Origin: Thuidium tamariscinum | Taxonomy: Eukaryota; Streptophyta; Bryopsida; Hypnales; Thuidiaceae | Reading direction: 5' to 3' | Assembly (NCBI GenBank): GCA_947034885.2 | Contig: OX344750.2 | Location: 7,298,501 to 7,362,500 of the forward strand | Length of the DNA: 64,000 bases | In this document: piece by piece, positions 27,016 through 38,100 of the stretch | How positions within the stretch are numbered: position 1 is the first letter of the stretch | Layout: each line of letters begins with the position of its first letter | Notes under the pieces: generated by a model | What the model was told of the DNA's origin: nothing | What the model saw: only the letters and a program-made list of their open reading frames with translations | The model's database searches: none | Position numbers and translations under genes: made by a program

Positions 27016-27838
27016 AGCATCTTGTAGACTCTGCCTGATGGAGCTCGTTAATTTGTTACAGCCTCACAATTTCGAATTTAGCTGCTGTGTCATTGTGCTG
27101 AAGTCATTGTAAGACGAAATCCTACAGTGCAGGATCTTTACGTGCCTGTGTTTTAAAATCTGAACATGATCTGACGTTTTCATTGATTTTGCATGCCAGG
27201 CTTTGTTAATGGAAGCGTTGCGATTTAAAAGTTTTACTCACGCGCGACAACAACAGATGCTTTGGAAGAAGACTAACCACAATCGATACAGGCCTCGGAA
27301 CAACACCATATTGGAGAACTTTTGGGGGAATTCCAAGACTTTCCAAGTGAAGCAACCGGATGGGAGCTGCCAAGTCTTGTTCGAATTCCCACTTGAGCTA
27401 GTCATATGCACAGGTCAGAGCTTCCAGTCTCGCACATTTTATCTCTGTGACAAGTACGCGTTCTACCTTGAAGCACGCCAAGGTCCAGTAAAAACAAGCT
27501 ATAATCAGCAGTTGACTTGCTATGTGAACCTCATACTGCCGCCGCGTAGTGAGCCAAGCTCCCATGAAGATGACCAAGGGATCAAGTTTGTGGATTACAC
27601 GATAGCTATGAAGAGGGATTATTCTCAGAACTACGACACAAAAGCCAGCGGATCGGTTTATTTGGCGACTGCAGGATTATGCGTCCCTTTCTCGGACTTC
27701 TTTTCAGGTTGGGGTATTGAACGGGGTTTCAGTGTGCCTCGGTGGAATCTCACTATTAATGGACCCGTGTTCTTGAAGTTGGAATTGAAGTTGAGAATCT
27801 TAGAAACCGACCTAGGCGACCAAAATGCAAAGGCGTGA
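25188..27838 (+). CDS. BTB/POZ-BACK domain protein, POB1/LRB type
   Basis: Exons 25188-25280, 25508-25703, 26195-26466, 26642-26908 and 27200-27838 join to 488 residues. It starts MVSFEFAYNNPLFSDRILQM. The BTB domain (about residues 10-135) shows KLHVNSAILAAHSDYFMRMF and QQLIQYMYTGRLPEP. The BACK region (about 150-275) includes DWIDANC and VAGVIRFPWMIGDYLIDVV. The C-terminal part (about 280-485) follows the POB1 pattern (FEFPLELVICTGQSFQSRTF; LCVPFSDFFSGWGI). Family members are adaptors of CUL3 ubiquitin ligases, for example in light signalling in Arabidopsis. Intron 3 begins with GC (CAG|GCATGC) and ends TTTCAG; the joined ASQFQ-DISSK matches the family, so the GC donor is well supported. 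It lacks the long acidic insert of Arabidopsis POB1. Confidence 0.9.
26983..27013. repeat. (TG)n microsatellite in a BTB-gene intron
   Basis: About 15 uninterrupted TG units in intron 4, starting 74 bp after the donor site. Confidence 0.95.
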
Positions 27839-30638
27839 ATTCACTTCGAACTTTACTGAGGGTGAGGCTATAATACCAGTGGATTCACCAGCAACGAATA
27901 CAAACTGAGAACTAACAGTCTACTCTTCCGTTGCCAACACAATTCTCGGCCTGGAACGAGATCCATCAGTATCATTCCTGGTGTAAGACTCCTGCGGCAA
28001 CGTGTTACTACGTATTATGTAATGACTTGGGCTGGAGGTATGAAATGTAACATGATCGCAGGAAAAGTGGCCTGCAGTATTACACGAAAAGCGAAACCCT
28101 TGATAGCCCATAAGCATTCCATGCACTCCTCTGAAACCATTTTGGCAAGCACCTAACCTCTGGCTGCTGCGTTCTGAATTAAACGCTTCGTTCAACTCAA
28201 TCGTCATTCATATATGGCGTTCGTGCATTACTTAACTTAATACGCAGTTGAAATTCCAGTGACGCTAGGGATACCCTGTATGTTAAGCTATCCTGCGCAA
28301 GCTTGCAGATCAAAGAGAACGCGAAGAAGGGAAACCCCTAGTACCAGTAACAGCGACTGTATTGTATCCAGTGGTTTGCAGCAACGTTAACCCAATGAGG
28401 AGAAGTGTGGAGGATTTGTGGAAGCATTCAATTCCAGCAGTCTGAGTTTTTCAAGAAAATGAATTCGATTGGAATTTTGGATGGCCAGATGAATCAGGAG
28501 AAGGCTCGTCGACTTCCAGCCATGGGATTGCATTTTCTATCCTTTCAGGTTCCTCGTGGAGCTTGTCAGACGAGTTCGGTTTACTGTAAATGACTTGACT
28601 GCTGCATATCTTGTGAGATGGATCAAGAGACTGAAAAATTGTGGGGTTCATGTAGATACTCAATGGACATCATCTATATACATTTAGAAATCTCAGGTTG
28701 CTAGCCAAGGTAAATATCAAAAATAAGGTGGATCTGCAACGCAGAGAGCGAGAAAAGACTTCGAGGATGACACTTCAAGCGATATAGGACATCGTGGAAT
28801 CCAGGTCGTCCGTCATAAGCACTTGTGATTGGAACTGTATCTCGTTATGCAGAACCCTTTTCTCGGTGGTGACTGAACTGGTTGTAGGAGATCAAACCGG
28901 CTTGGGGTTTTCAGAATTCCTCTGGTTGATACTAAATGTTAAATTTGTCAACCTGGCCTTGAAGTTTGTAACCATAGAGGACTTCAGTGTTGTAAATGGA
29001 TTGACGGCCTCGTTTCTTGTGATATGAATTAGGAGAGTGAGTGAACTTTAGGTGCAGCTGATAGTGTTCTTTACTGTAGATAATGCATAGAAAATAATTG
29101 TTGCAAGCTTTGTGACTTTGTCCCTGTGTTTTATTCAATTTCCAAGATGTTCTTATGTGTCAAAAAAAATAACATTATCAAGATTCACAGTCTGGAAAAG
29201 GTATATTTTCTTGCCACATCACATTTGTCAATCCGGCAATATCAACCGTTCTCTTGGAATTGTGCAGAGGTTTATAAGTAATACTAGAACTGAGGAGTCC
29301 TTATGGCCAAATGTAGCTTGTGACGAGGTTAATTAATTCTCCCAAAGTAAGTATCCAATTTGGACATCATGTTTTTAACCCTTGAAGGATGCTAAGGCCA
29401 AAGAGTGGTTGATGGATGACTTCCTTGTTTACTATAGGAATAAAGAATGCACTTATTGGTCCACTAGTTGAAGTAGTTTCATGACTACCTTGGTTGTAGG
29501 GGGCCACATCCTTTAACCTTGTAAGGATGGGTTGGTTTCCCTTGAAATCATCCTTTTTCAAAACAATGCAAATCATATTCTTTAAAAAATTAAAAAGTAT
29601 TCATTGGAGGGTCATTGCAAGAAACATTTCATGTTTTTGTCTCAAAAACATAGTTTTTTGGCATAGGATTGGCAGTCCTTCGCAATCCTACTAATATTGT
29701 ACATCTGTGCTACCCTTGCCAATGTCACTTGTTGATTTTAGGCGCCTATAATTTTGGGTCATTGATTTAGTACTATGTAGTACTACGCAGTACTACAAAG
29801 TGCTACGAAGTACTACTCAGACCATTGGGAGTAGAAAATAGTAGAAAAGGGGTTTCTAGATCTTTTCATTTTTAGTAATTCAAAAAAAATTCAAAAAATT
29901 ATTTGAAGAAAATTCATTTTTCTAAACAAAATTGTACTCACATTAGAGTTATTTGTAAAGTAGGCTAAACTGAGGTTTAAATCCACCAATTTTGTGAAAA
30001 AGCAAGTTTCATACAAAAAGTCATTCATAGTCAACATCGTGACTCCTGAGAATGAAAGTGAGTACGAAACTTTATTTCACATTGAAATGGCCCCTAAAAA
30101 AACTTGAACCCCACTTTCGAGGTTTGACATTGCGGGCTTTTTCGTAGGTGCTTGGCAAGGGAGGAGGCGCCATCGCTTCGAGTTTTTTTGGTAGGTGCCC
30201 AAAGGAGGCAAGAGACACACTTGCAGCTTCTTCTACAATGTAGGTGGTCGTCAAGGCATGAAGGCATAGTTTTTACATTTGAATGAGTGCACAAGTGTTG
30301 AGGTGGGAAGGCACGCGGTTGGGCTATGAGGGCACACTTGCACTGTCGATTGAGTGTGTGCTCTACAATTTTGCTTTCGCAATCTGCTCATAATGAAGCT
30401 CGTGATTATTGTAAGCTAGCTTCCCATCTACTTGTGTCTACATTGCATTCTTAGCTCACCTACACTACTAATTGTACTTTTCTTACAAATTTGTGGTAGG
30501 GTGACGAGTGCATTTTTTATGGTTTAGGGTCTTAGAAAATCATTGTAGGTTTACTTTAGACCAAAACTTCGTGAGTTTAGGTACAAAACCTACCAAAACC
30601 TCAACTACTTGGATCCAAATCTTATGACATTTTTTTAC
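27839..30638. other. 3' flank of the BTB gene and repeat-derived DNA
   Basis: The first kilobase is of moderate GC and probably includes the BTB 3' UTR; no further exon is recognisable. A run of five 10-bp units at 29769-29818 is listed separately. A block at 30552-30641 recurs at 31918-31990 on the other side of the CACTA element. Confidence 0.5.
29769..29818. repeat. Five tandem 10-bp units (TAGTACTACG-like)
   Basis: TAGTACTATG, TAGTACTACG, CAGTACTACA, AAGTGCTACG and AAGTACTACT follow each other. Each unit contains the near-palindrome AGTACT. Confidence 0.85.
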
Positions 30639-31920
30639 TTTCACTATAAGAAACTTGTGTTTTTTGTGTTGTCAAAACAAAAACACGTCATGTTTTTAAG
30701 AAACGCGACAGCACTCACAGTTGTTAGTTTTGATTACATAGGATTTTATTAGATGTCACTGGAAACATTGTATGTTTTTCGTGCAATGTAGATATGTCCA
30801 CTGAGATAGGGATGTTTTTTTGGACGTCACATAGAACATGGTAAGATTTTTTCAAACATCCAAAAAAACATAGATGGCCACGTCAGCAAAGAGTTCATTC
30901 TAATTTTTTTTAATTAATTAAAAAATTTATGGTCTGTAGTAAAAAATTGACGACAAGTGAAAAATTTAGAGAAAGGGCAGCTACGTGGCATGTTTTGGAA
31001 AAAAAAGGGAATTGATGGATGATTTGGATGCATAATATGGATGAAAACAAGTGGTCTTTATACTAGTTCAATGGTGGGAGGAAAGACAATCCATATGGGA
31101 TATGCAAAAATAACATTGAGATGTTTAAGAAAACATCTTGATGTTTGAAATGACGTGACATGTCTCAAATGACATCAACATATTCAATTGTCAAGTTGCC
31201 ATTTTCTCAAATCTCATATCTTTTGTCTCACCTAAAGCTGAGAAAAGATATAAGTATACTCTTTCCCTCCTTCATTTTCATTAACTTTAAATGAAGTAAT
31301 CTTTTCATTTCACCATTAAAAATTCTCAAAAAGATAAGTGGTAATTTAAAAAAAAAATTTAATTTAATAATTTTATTGTTTTGTTTTTTTATTTTTTATT
31401 TTAATATTATTTATTTTCTGACTTGGAATTGTAGATATAGTGTATTAATTGACGTTTAATGTGACATCTTAAAAAACACTATTAAAATTTTCAAGTGACC
31501 CAAAAGTGTGCTGACAAAGCATGCCACATTAGCATAATTTGGAGTCCACGTCAGCATAATTTGGAGTCCAAGTCAACATAATTTGCGGTCCACGTCAACA
31601 TAATTTAGAAGTCCATGTCAGCATAATTTGGGGGTCCACGTCACAAAAAACATGAATGAGACAATGGATGAAAAAAAATCATAGGTGGCACCGCCCGCTA
31701 AAAAGTTGCTGATGTGGACCTTCCCACACTACCAAATGGCACTATTTGGAGCCCTCAAACTAACCTGTCTTGAAGGATGTCCAAAAAAAAAGAACGTGTT
31801 TTCCGTTTTTTCCACCATATTTTTTGCTTGTACATTTCGATGGATTTTAGGTGACATCGTGTTTGACACGAAATCGCGTTTTTTTTGACATCCCAGAATT
31901 TGCTATTTCTTATAGTGTTT
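30639..31920. mobile_element. Non-autonomous CACTA (En/Spm-type) element
   Basis: The body 30642-31917 begins CACTATAAGAAA and ends with the exact inverse TTTCTTATAGTG. It is flanked by the 3-bp duplication TTT (30639-30641, 31918-31920). Plant CACTA elements typically begin CACTACAAGAAA, duplicate 3 bp and carry subterminal repeats, as here. It has no transposase frame, so it needs an enzyme supplied from elsewhere. Confidence 0.88.
31524..31645. repeat. Subterminal tandem repeat of the CACTA element, about 22 bp x 5
   Basis: The unit is GTCCACGTCAGCATAATTTGG with small changes, in five head-to-tail copies near the right end of the element. In CACTA elements such arrays are transposase-binding regions; that role here is inferred. 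Confidence 0.85.
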
Positions 31921-33647
31921 AGACCGAAATTTTGTGAGTTTGGGACCAAAACCTACTAAAATCTTGATCTAAACTCTATGACATTCTATTACTTTAGACA
32001 AATCTAAGTAGAAACAAACATGTACAATGAAAATTTGGTAATTGAGATTTGCAAGCGACAACAGTGATAATTAGAAACCAAATACCCTAACTTGATGCAA
32101 GGATGAACAAAATTGAGGAGACCTTGACAATTACAAGCGCATGGTGCTCGAAAGCACAAAGGAATTAACGTAGATAAGCTTGCAATACCGCATACTTCCA
32201 AACCTAATAGCCGTGGCAACTAGGTCAAGAACACCATAGCATGCAACCCGGTTGAGAATACAATGTGCGGCAGTCGGTCATATAGAGTGGCCATGTAGCT
32301 TCCCTAGGTATCACAAAAAAATGGACGTTTTGATTGGAGTTTGGAAATTCCAGATGACTTTCCGGTTCCACTCTTTATCCCCACTTTTTTGGAAAATTTC
32401 TACCTAAACTAGGGAGTACTTTATGAATAACTTTATTGGAATAAAAAATTCCTTTAAAAAAATATTTCCCTCTTCATAGCCTTTGTACCTAGGAAGGTCA
32501 CTTTGACTCCATGTGTGCAATAGACATGTTGCTAATTTCATAAAAACTCATTGCCACCCCTTGTAATGTTAGTAGACCTCCAACTTGTTCAATTTGTGGC
32601 TTCAAATTTGATTTTTGGGTCAAAAATAGGACTAAAAACTTCCAAAATGGCTAAAGTAGATACCCAATCAGAGGCAGGTTAAAAATAGTAAACTAATTTT
32701 AAAAATTTTGAAAAAATCACTCAGCATCTAAAACTTTTGTGTGCACCTTCAATTCATTTTAAATTTCGAGCCAAACGAACAAAACATTCAAAAGTTATGT
32801 ACAAAAAACTACCTATTGGAGGTCAAGGGGACAAAAAATAGGACAAGTGTTTCTTGCAATTACATTGAATACTATTCATGACCTCTCCTTGTACAAAATT
32901 CCAAGGATGAATGATTGCATTTCTATCTTACATGCAAGAATTCTCTATCATCCATTGGACACTTAGTATTTGTAGCATTGTTGCATGGTTAAGTGTTAAT
33001 GTTGTTTTTAGTAGCTCACATGCACTACATGAATTTCTAAAGATTTATATGAATTTGAAAATTCTCATAAACATTTCATAAAAAGAAATGAAAATACAGT
33101 GATAACAATCTTAAATTTTCGTACACTTTAAATTTATGAACACTTTAAATTTATGAACACTTTTGAATAGATACATATACAAACATATATGTAAGTAAAT
33201 AAATTTCTATAGAGATATTAATTAGAGAAGAAATGTTTATAGATATCTATTTCTAGAACTTCAATGTTAGAAAACAAGAGCAATATCTAATTATATAAAT
33301 CTCCATTTGGAAATTGATTTCCACAACAACTTAAAAACAAATTTTTAACATTATTATCCTAGCAATTTAGAGATTTGTCTACATATCCACAATGTTTTAG
33401 GTATGTGACCTACAAAATGATGTTCTAGCAATGCTAATTGAACACTCAAAGTCTTGTAATAATTTTCTATTGCATATAACCAAAAAGATATAGAAGCTGT
33501 CAGTCTAGCATGAAAAATGCCTTTTGCTTGCACCTTTGCAATCAAATAGCAATCTCTCTCATTATCCAAAGAGCATTTATTGGCATATCTCCTTGCTCCA
33601 CAGGAAATGAAAGATTTAGATGCTGTTTGTTATCATTGTTAAAACAA
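31921..33647. other. AT-rich gene-free DNA
   Basis: No gene recognised. Short direct repeats of TAAATTTATGAACACTTT occur near 33125-33165. Confidence 0.5.
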
Positions 33648-34707
33648 TTAACCCCTAACTGCTAGCGACACCATTTCGTGGCTTCTGCATGAACAGAACA
33701 TCGTTTGGAGAGCGACTGAAAGCGTTTTTTTCATGCATTTTTGCCTTGTTGATCTTTCTAGGAGGGTTATGAAGAGTACCCAATTGAGTTTGTAGTCTTG
33801 CTAGTGGTTGACTTCTCATGAATGAGAAGTTAGTAAAAAACGGATCACAAAATATGCTATTTTCAGTGTATTTTGGGAAGTTGTTGCTCCTTGCTCTAAA
33901 TCTAAAATTTCTCCACAAAAACAATATTTTTTGAGTTTGAGTCCAACTACCAAAATGAAGGTCATCTATTCTAGTTTCTTCTGCAATTGGAATTTTGGAT
34001 GTATTTTCAATGTCTTCTAGATTGTAATTATAGGATGACACAGAAATTCAATTTACACCATGATGTTTGCCACTAAAATTTACACACGGTGAAATTCTCA
34101 GATTTTTTGACATAATTTCCTATTTGATATGATTTTTCTTCACTTTTTCTGTAAAAATTCTCAGAAAAATCAATTTTCCTCAAAAAATCTGAAATTTCTG
34201 GGAAGTACAGAAGAGATGTAAGGTAGGACCACCCATTCCCGACCGGGGACCAATAACCAACCATGTTATTAACCATAGCAAAAAAGTGTTTTTTTCTCCA
34301 TTTCAAAATTGGGACTTGTAAGTTATTGACATATGTTCCAATTTTGTGAGTCAAAAAGTAAAAAGCTATAAATAAAAAGGTAGTTTTTGAGTGATGATCG
34401 GCAATAGGTCCGAAGCACTTTTTGCCTTTCAAAATTCATAATTATTTCAATTTGAGTGGTAAAATTACCAAAGTTTTTGCAATCCTCCTCATTTCTATCG
34501 ATGCACCTCTGAATTTTTACTTTGCCTTGTCCGATCCTAGATCATATCTCCAATTGCTTATTTGGTCGACTATAGGTGGTTCTACCTTAACATCTCTGAA
34601 AAGTAAAAACGAAAAATTTTCGTACATATTCAGTCCCGAAATGGCAGCAAACTGTGTGGGCACAGGGGCTGAAAACAGTGGATATAGGTCCGGCATTTAG
34701 GGGTTAA
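33648..34707. mobile_element. TTAA-flanked element of 1,052 bp
   Basis: TTAA at 33648-33651 and 34704-34707 bound a body that starts CCCCTAACTGC and ends GCATTTAGGGG. The termini match the family A ends, but the interior is unrelated. Reading frames of 128 and 119 codons on the minus strand and 92 codons on the plus strand lie inside; none resembles a transposase. Confidence 0.75.
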
Positions 34708-35184
34708 CTTGTGCATTCACCCAAACATCATCCAGAGGAAAAATAAGTTGGACATTAGAAATGTCTCATCCAACATGATTCCATGAGTGCCCATCAAAAA
34801 TATTCTCCCGCATAACACTAGGAAGGCTCTATTCTCGAAGTTGTAACCAAAATTGAGAACTACAGCGGATATAAATGTACTGTACATGTACTGCTAGCGC
34901 TATCAAATGGTATATAACACCAAACTGTAAATGGATTGACTGCATATTTCTTGTGAGATGAACTAGGAGAAAGAGAATTTGCAACTACAATTACAATCTG
35001 ACCGTAAGCAATCGATGGCTGTCCACACAAATCTTGGCCTGGAACGAGATTCTTCAAAATCATTCACGACTAAGATTCCTAGGACAACGTACTATTGTAA
35101 ACTGACACGCCTCAAACAAAACGACCTCATACTGTACCTCGATTTACACAAAATTCCAGTGCGCAAAAAAATGAGTCTTTAAGG

Positions 35185-38100
35185 TCAGGATGTCAAATTA
35201 TTAATAACATCTTGGAGCATCAGCTTCTTTAGGTACCGATACTGGCGAGTTAGCTGCAATTGATCGCTAACAGTCTGCTTACCCGAGCAAGACATGCCGC
35301 TGGCACAAGTACGGCTACTACTGTCGCTAATCAAAACCCTGTCTTCTTCAATTGTGGTCGGGAAAAGGGAGAGCACTTCTAGACACCGCAGACCTGCAGA
35401 AATCTTGCCAACAAGCAAAGCCCACGATGAGGCATCTACAGCCGTAGTAACCTTCAGAAAATCATTCCAACACGGGTGCCCACTAGCTAGCGGCTGTGTG
35501 GACAGCTCTCCAATGTGACTCTTCATGCATGTGAAGAAGCTCCCCATGTGCACATTCGAGCTCTGATTGCTGCTCAAACCTGTTGCCGGGAAAGATGAGC
35601 TCTCGTTCAATCGGAGGGTCTGATTCAACTGGAGCGTGTTGTTGGCCACTGATTCAAATAATGCAATAAGACTCGGATCTGTTACACCTGAAAAGTAAAC
35701 CGTCGGGCCAGGCTGGAAAGGAATGTATTGATACCCCAAGTCCGCCCATAAGTTGACAAGATGCCACCACTCTCGATTTAAACTTGGGCCTCTGCCGGAA
35801 ACGTTATCTAATGCCTCTTTGACAAGCTCCCATTGTTGCTTCCATTGCAGCCTTTTGCAAGAGGCTAAGGCTCCCGGATTCACGAGATTCTTACAGCTTG
35901 TGGTCCATGTATTCAGAAACCATCGAACGGCATCCTGCATTGCACGCGAGAATAATCCAATTAGCAAAACGGGAGAGCATTCGGAATATGAACGAAGAAT
36001 CAAAGCAAATGCAAAATTCAAAAATGGATGATGTAAGATCAGCTCAAAACAGGACTTCTTGGAGAGAGTGAACAAAGAATTCACAAATTCCGCATCTGAA
36101 ACTGATTTCACAAATAATCTAATTATCAAGCCCTTCAAGTTTGCAACCTTAGCTGGAAAAACCAACGTACAGCATTTGAACACAGTCAAGAATTTACATT
36201 TCCAAGGGTTTAGTTGAATACTCGCACACTGAAGACGTCAAAAGAATTTTGGAAGGACACACTCACCTCATACGAATTGAAAATTTCGGCTACATCAAAA
36301 GGGTTACCCTCCAGGACAAAACCTGAGGAACAAGACGAGCTGATATAAGATTCACGACAATCGTGGAACATCAGCAAAAAAGATAAAATTCTCATGGGAG
36401 CCTTGAGAGCAAAGGAGATATGTGGCAGCTGAAGAAGTGTCATCTACAAACAAGAGGGCGTTCTTACCATAGTAAAGAAACAGATTATCGTTGGCTCTAG
36501 GACCAAAGGATGCAAACAATTCTTCATCTTTCTTAATGTCTCGTCTTGCGACTATCTCAAGCTTGCCTCCCCAAATTGGCTGCGAGATCCAATCAGCCTA
36601 AAAGACCACTGCTAGTTGTCAGACTACTGGCACCTCAAGGTCCTGTCAGAACAAAAGAATCTTGAGTTGAGGGTACTAGGGTTCTTAATAGACAAAGAAA
36701 CTCAACCTGATAGTGGTAGTGGTGATTGATCATATCCATGTATGGCATCATCACATACGGAGCAAAATGCTCATCAGCAATGACAGGAAGTGTGAATGCT
36801 CGACTGTGCACCATCAATGCAGCCCACCCTGTCACGAAGCAACAACAGAAATCGACGGGGTGACAATCAGGTCACGAAAATCCACAAAAATCCCTGCCCT
36901 AACGTATACTCCTCAAAGGGAAAACAAGCTAGAAACAAGAATCATGTGCAAAGAAACGACAGATGGACAAAATGATGCCACGTGATATCACTTACTGTAC
37001 TGCTGGAAATCAGCTCCTGCAAGGTCATCAGCACTTAACAAGGAGAAACTTTCTCTGATGGATTTTCTCACTTGCACAAGCTCTCGAAGAACTGGCCACC
37101 ATTGCACTTCGTGCAACTCCTGCACAACAGATATCTGCACTTAAACTCCATACGGACACGGATTGTGTCTTCGCTATTCAAATTGTGGCACTCTCGACAG
37201 TGCTGAAAGGGTAGGTAGTAGCAATTTAACTAGTGTATCGAATGCAGCTTACATATTTCTTCTCTCAAACAAGTGGGACTAGTTCACTCAGAAAAATGTT
37301 ACATCTTTTTTTTTATAAGACCATATGACTCATCACGTCCTGCATTTCTGGACTCGATATTACTCAGTGTTTAGCTACAGGAATGTCCTCAATCAGAGTT
37401 CATACATGCTAGTTAACTCAAAAACGCCATCGTCGCATAATAATTTTGTAACTATGCAACTACAAAATGCACTTGAAGATTGCTACTGCATTATTCATTT
37501 ACTAATCCATTCCTCCACCTCAAAGACAGTGTGACAACGCAAGTCTTACATGGTCCTCCAGGAGAATCGGAACAGAAACATTCTGGGGAAGAACATTGAT
37601 ATAGGACGCCCATGCCGACGAATTTCCTTTAGCTCTGTTAAAAACAAGCACAAAATTTAAAAGAAAATTGCATGCCAACTTAAAACATGATATCTTAAAT
37701 AAATAACCAAATCTCTTCAAGGCTTTGAATTTGTGAAAACAGTCGCTTACTTCTCTCGTAGTAGTCGAGCAGCTGCACGATCCCAGCTATCAACTTCACC
37801 GGCGACAACGGTCTCATTGTCATATAGACCCATATTCAACTAACCCCATGGCACAGTAAATGAGAAGATTAAGTCAGTAATTCAGCCAATGAATCCACTG
37901 GTGGCAGAAAAAAAGTAACGTTCAATAGTCCAGTCGGTCTATACTTCAATTTCGATACGTCAAAGACATATTTACCGGTAGATTGCATAAAGTTTCCCCG
38001 CGCCTAATGTCCTTCAAAACTACCACACCGCGCACAAGTTTTCCATCTCCAGCTTTGAGATGCGTAATTGCCAGCTTCTCTGAAATTGAAAATCCACTTC

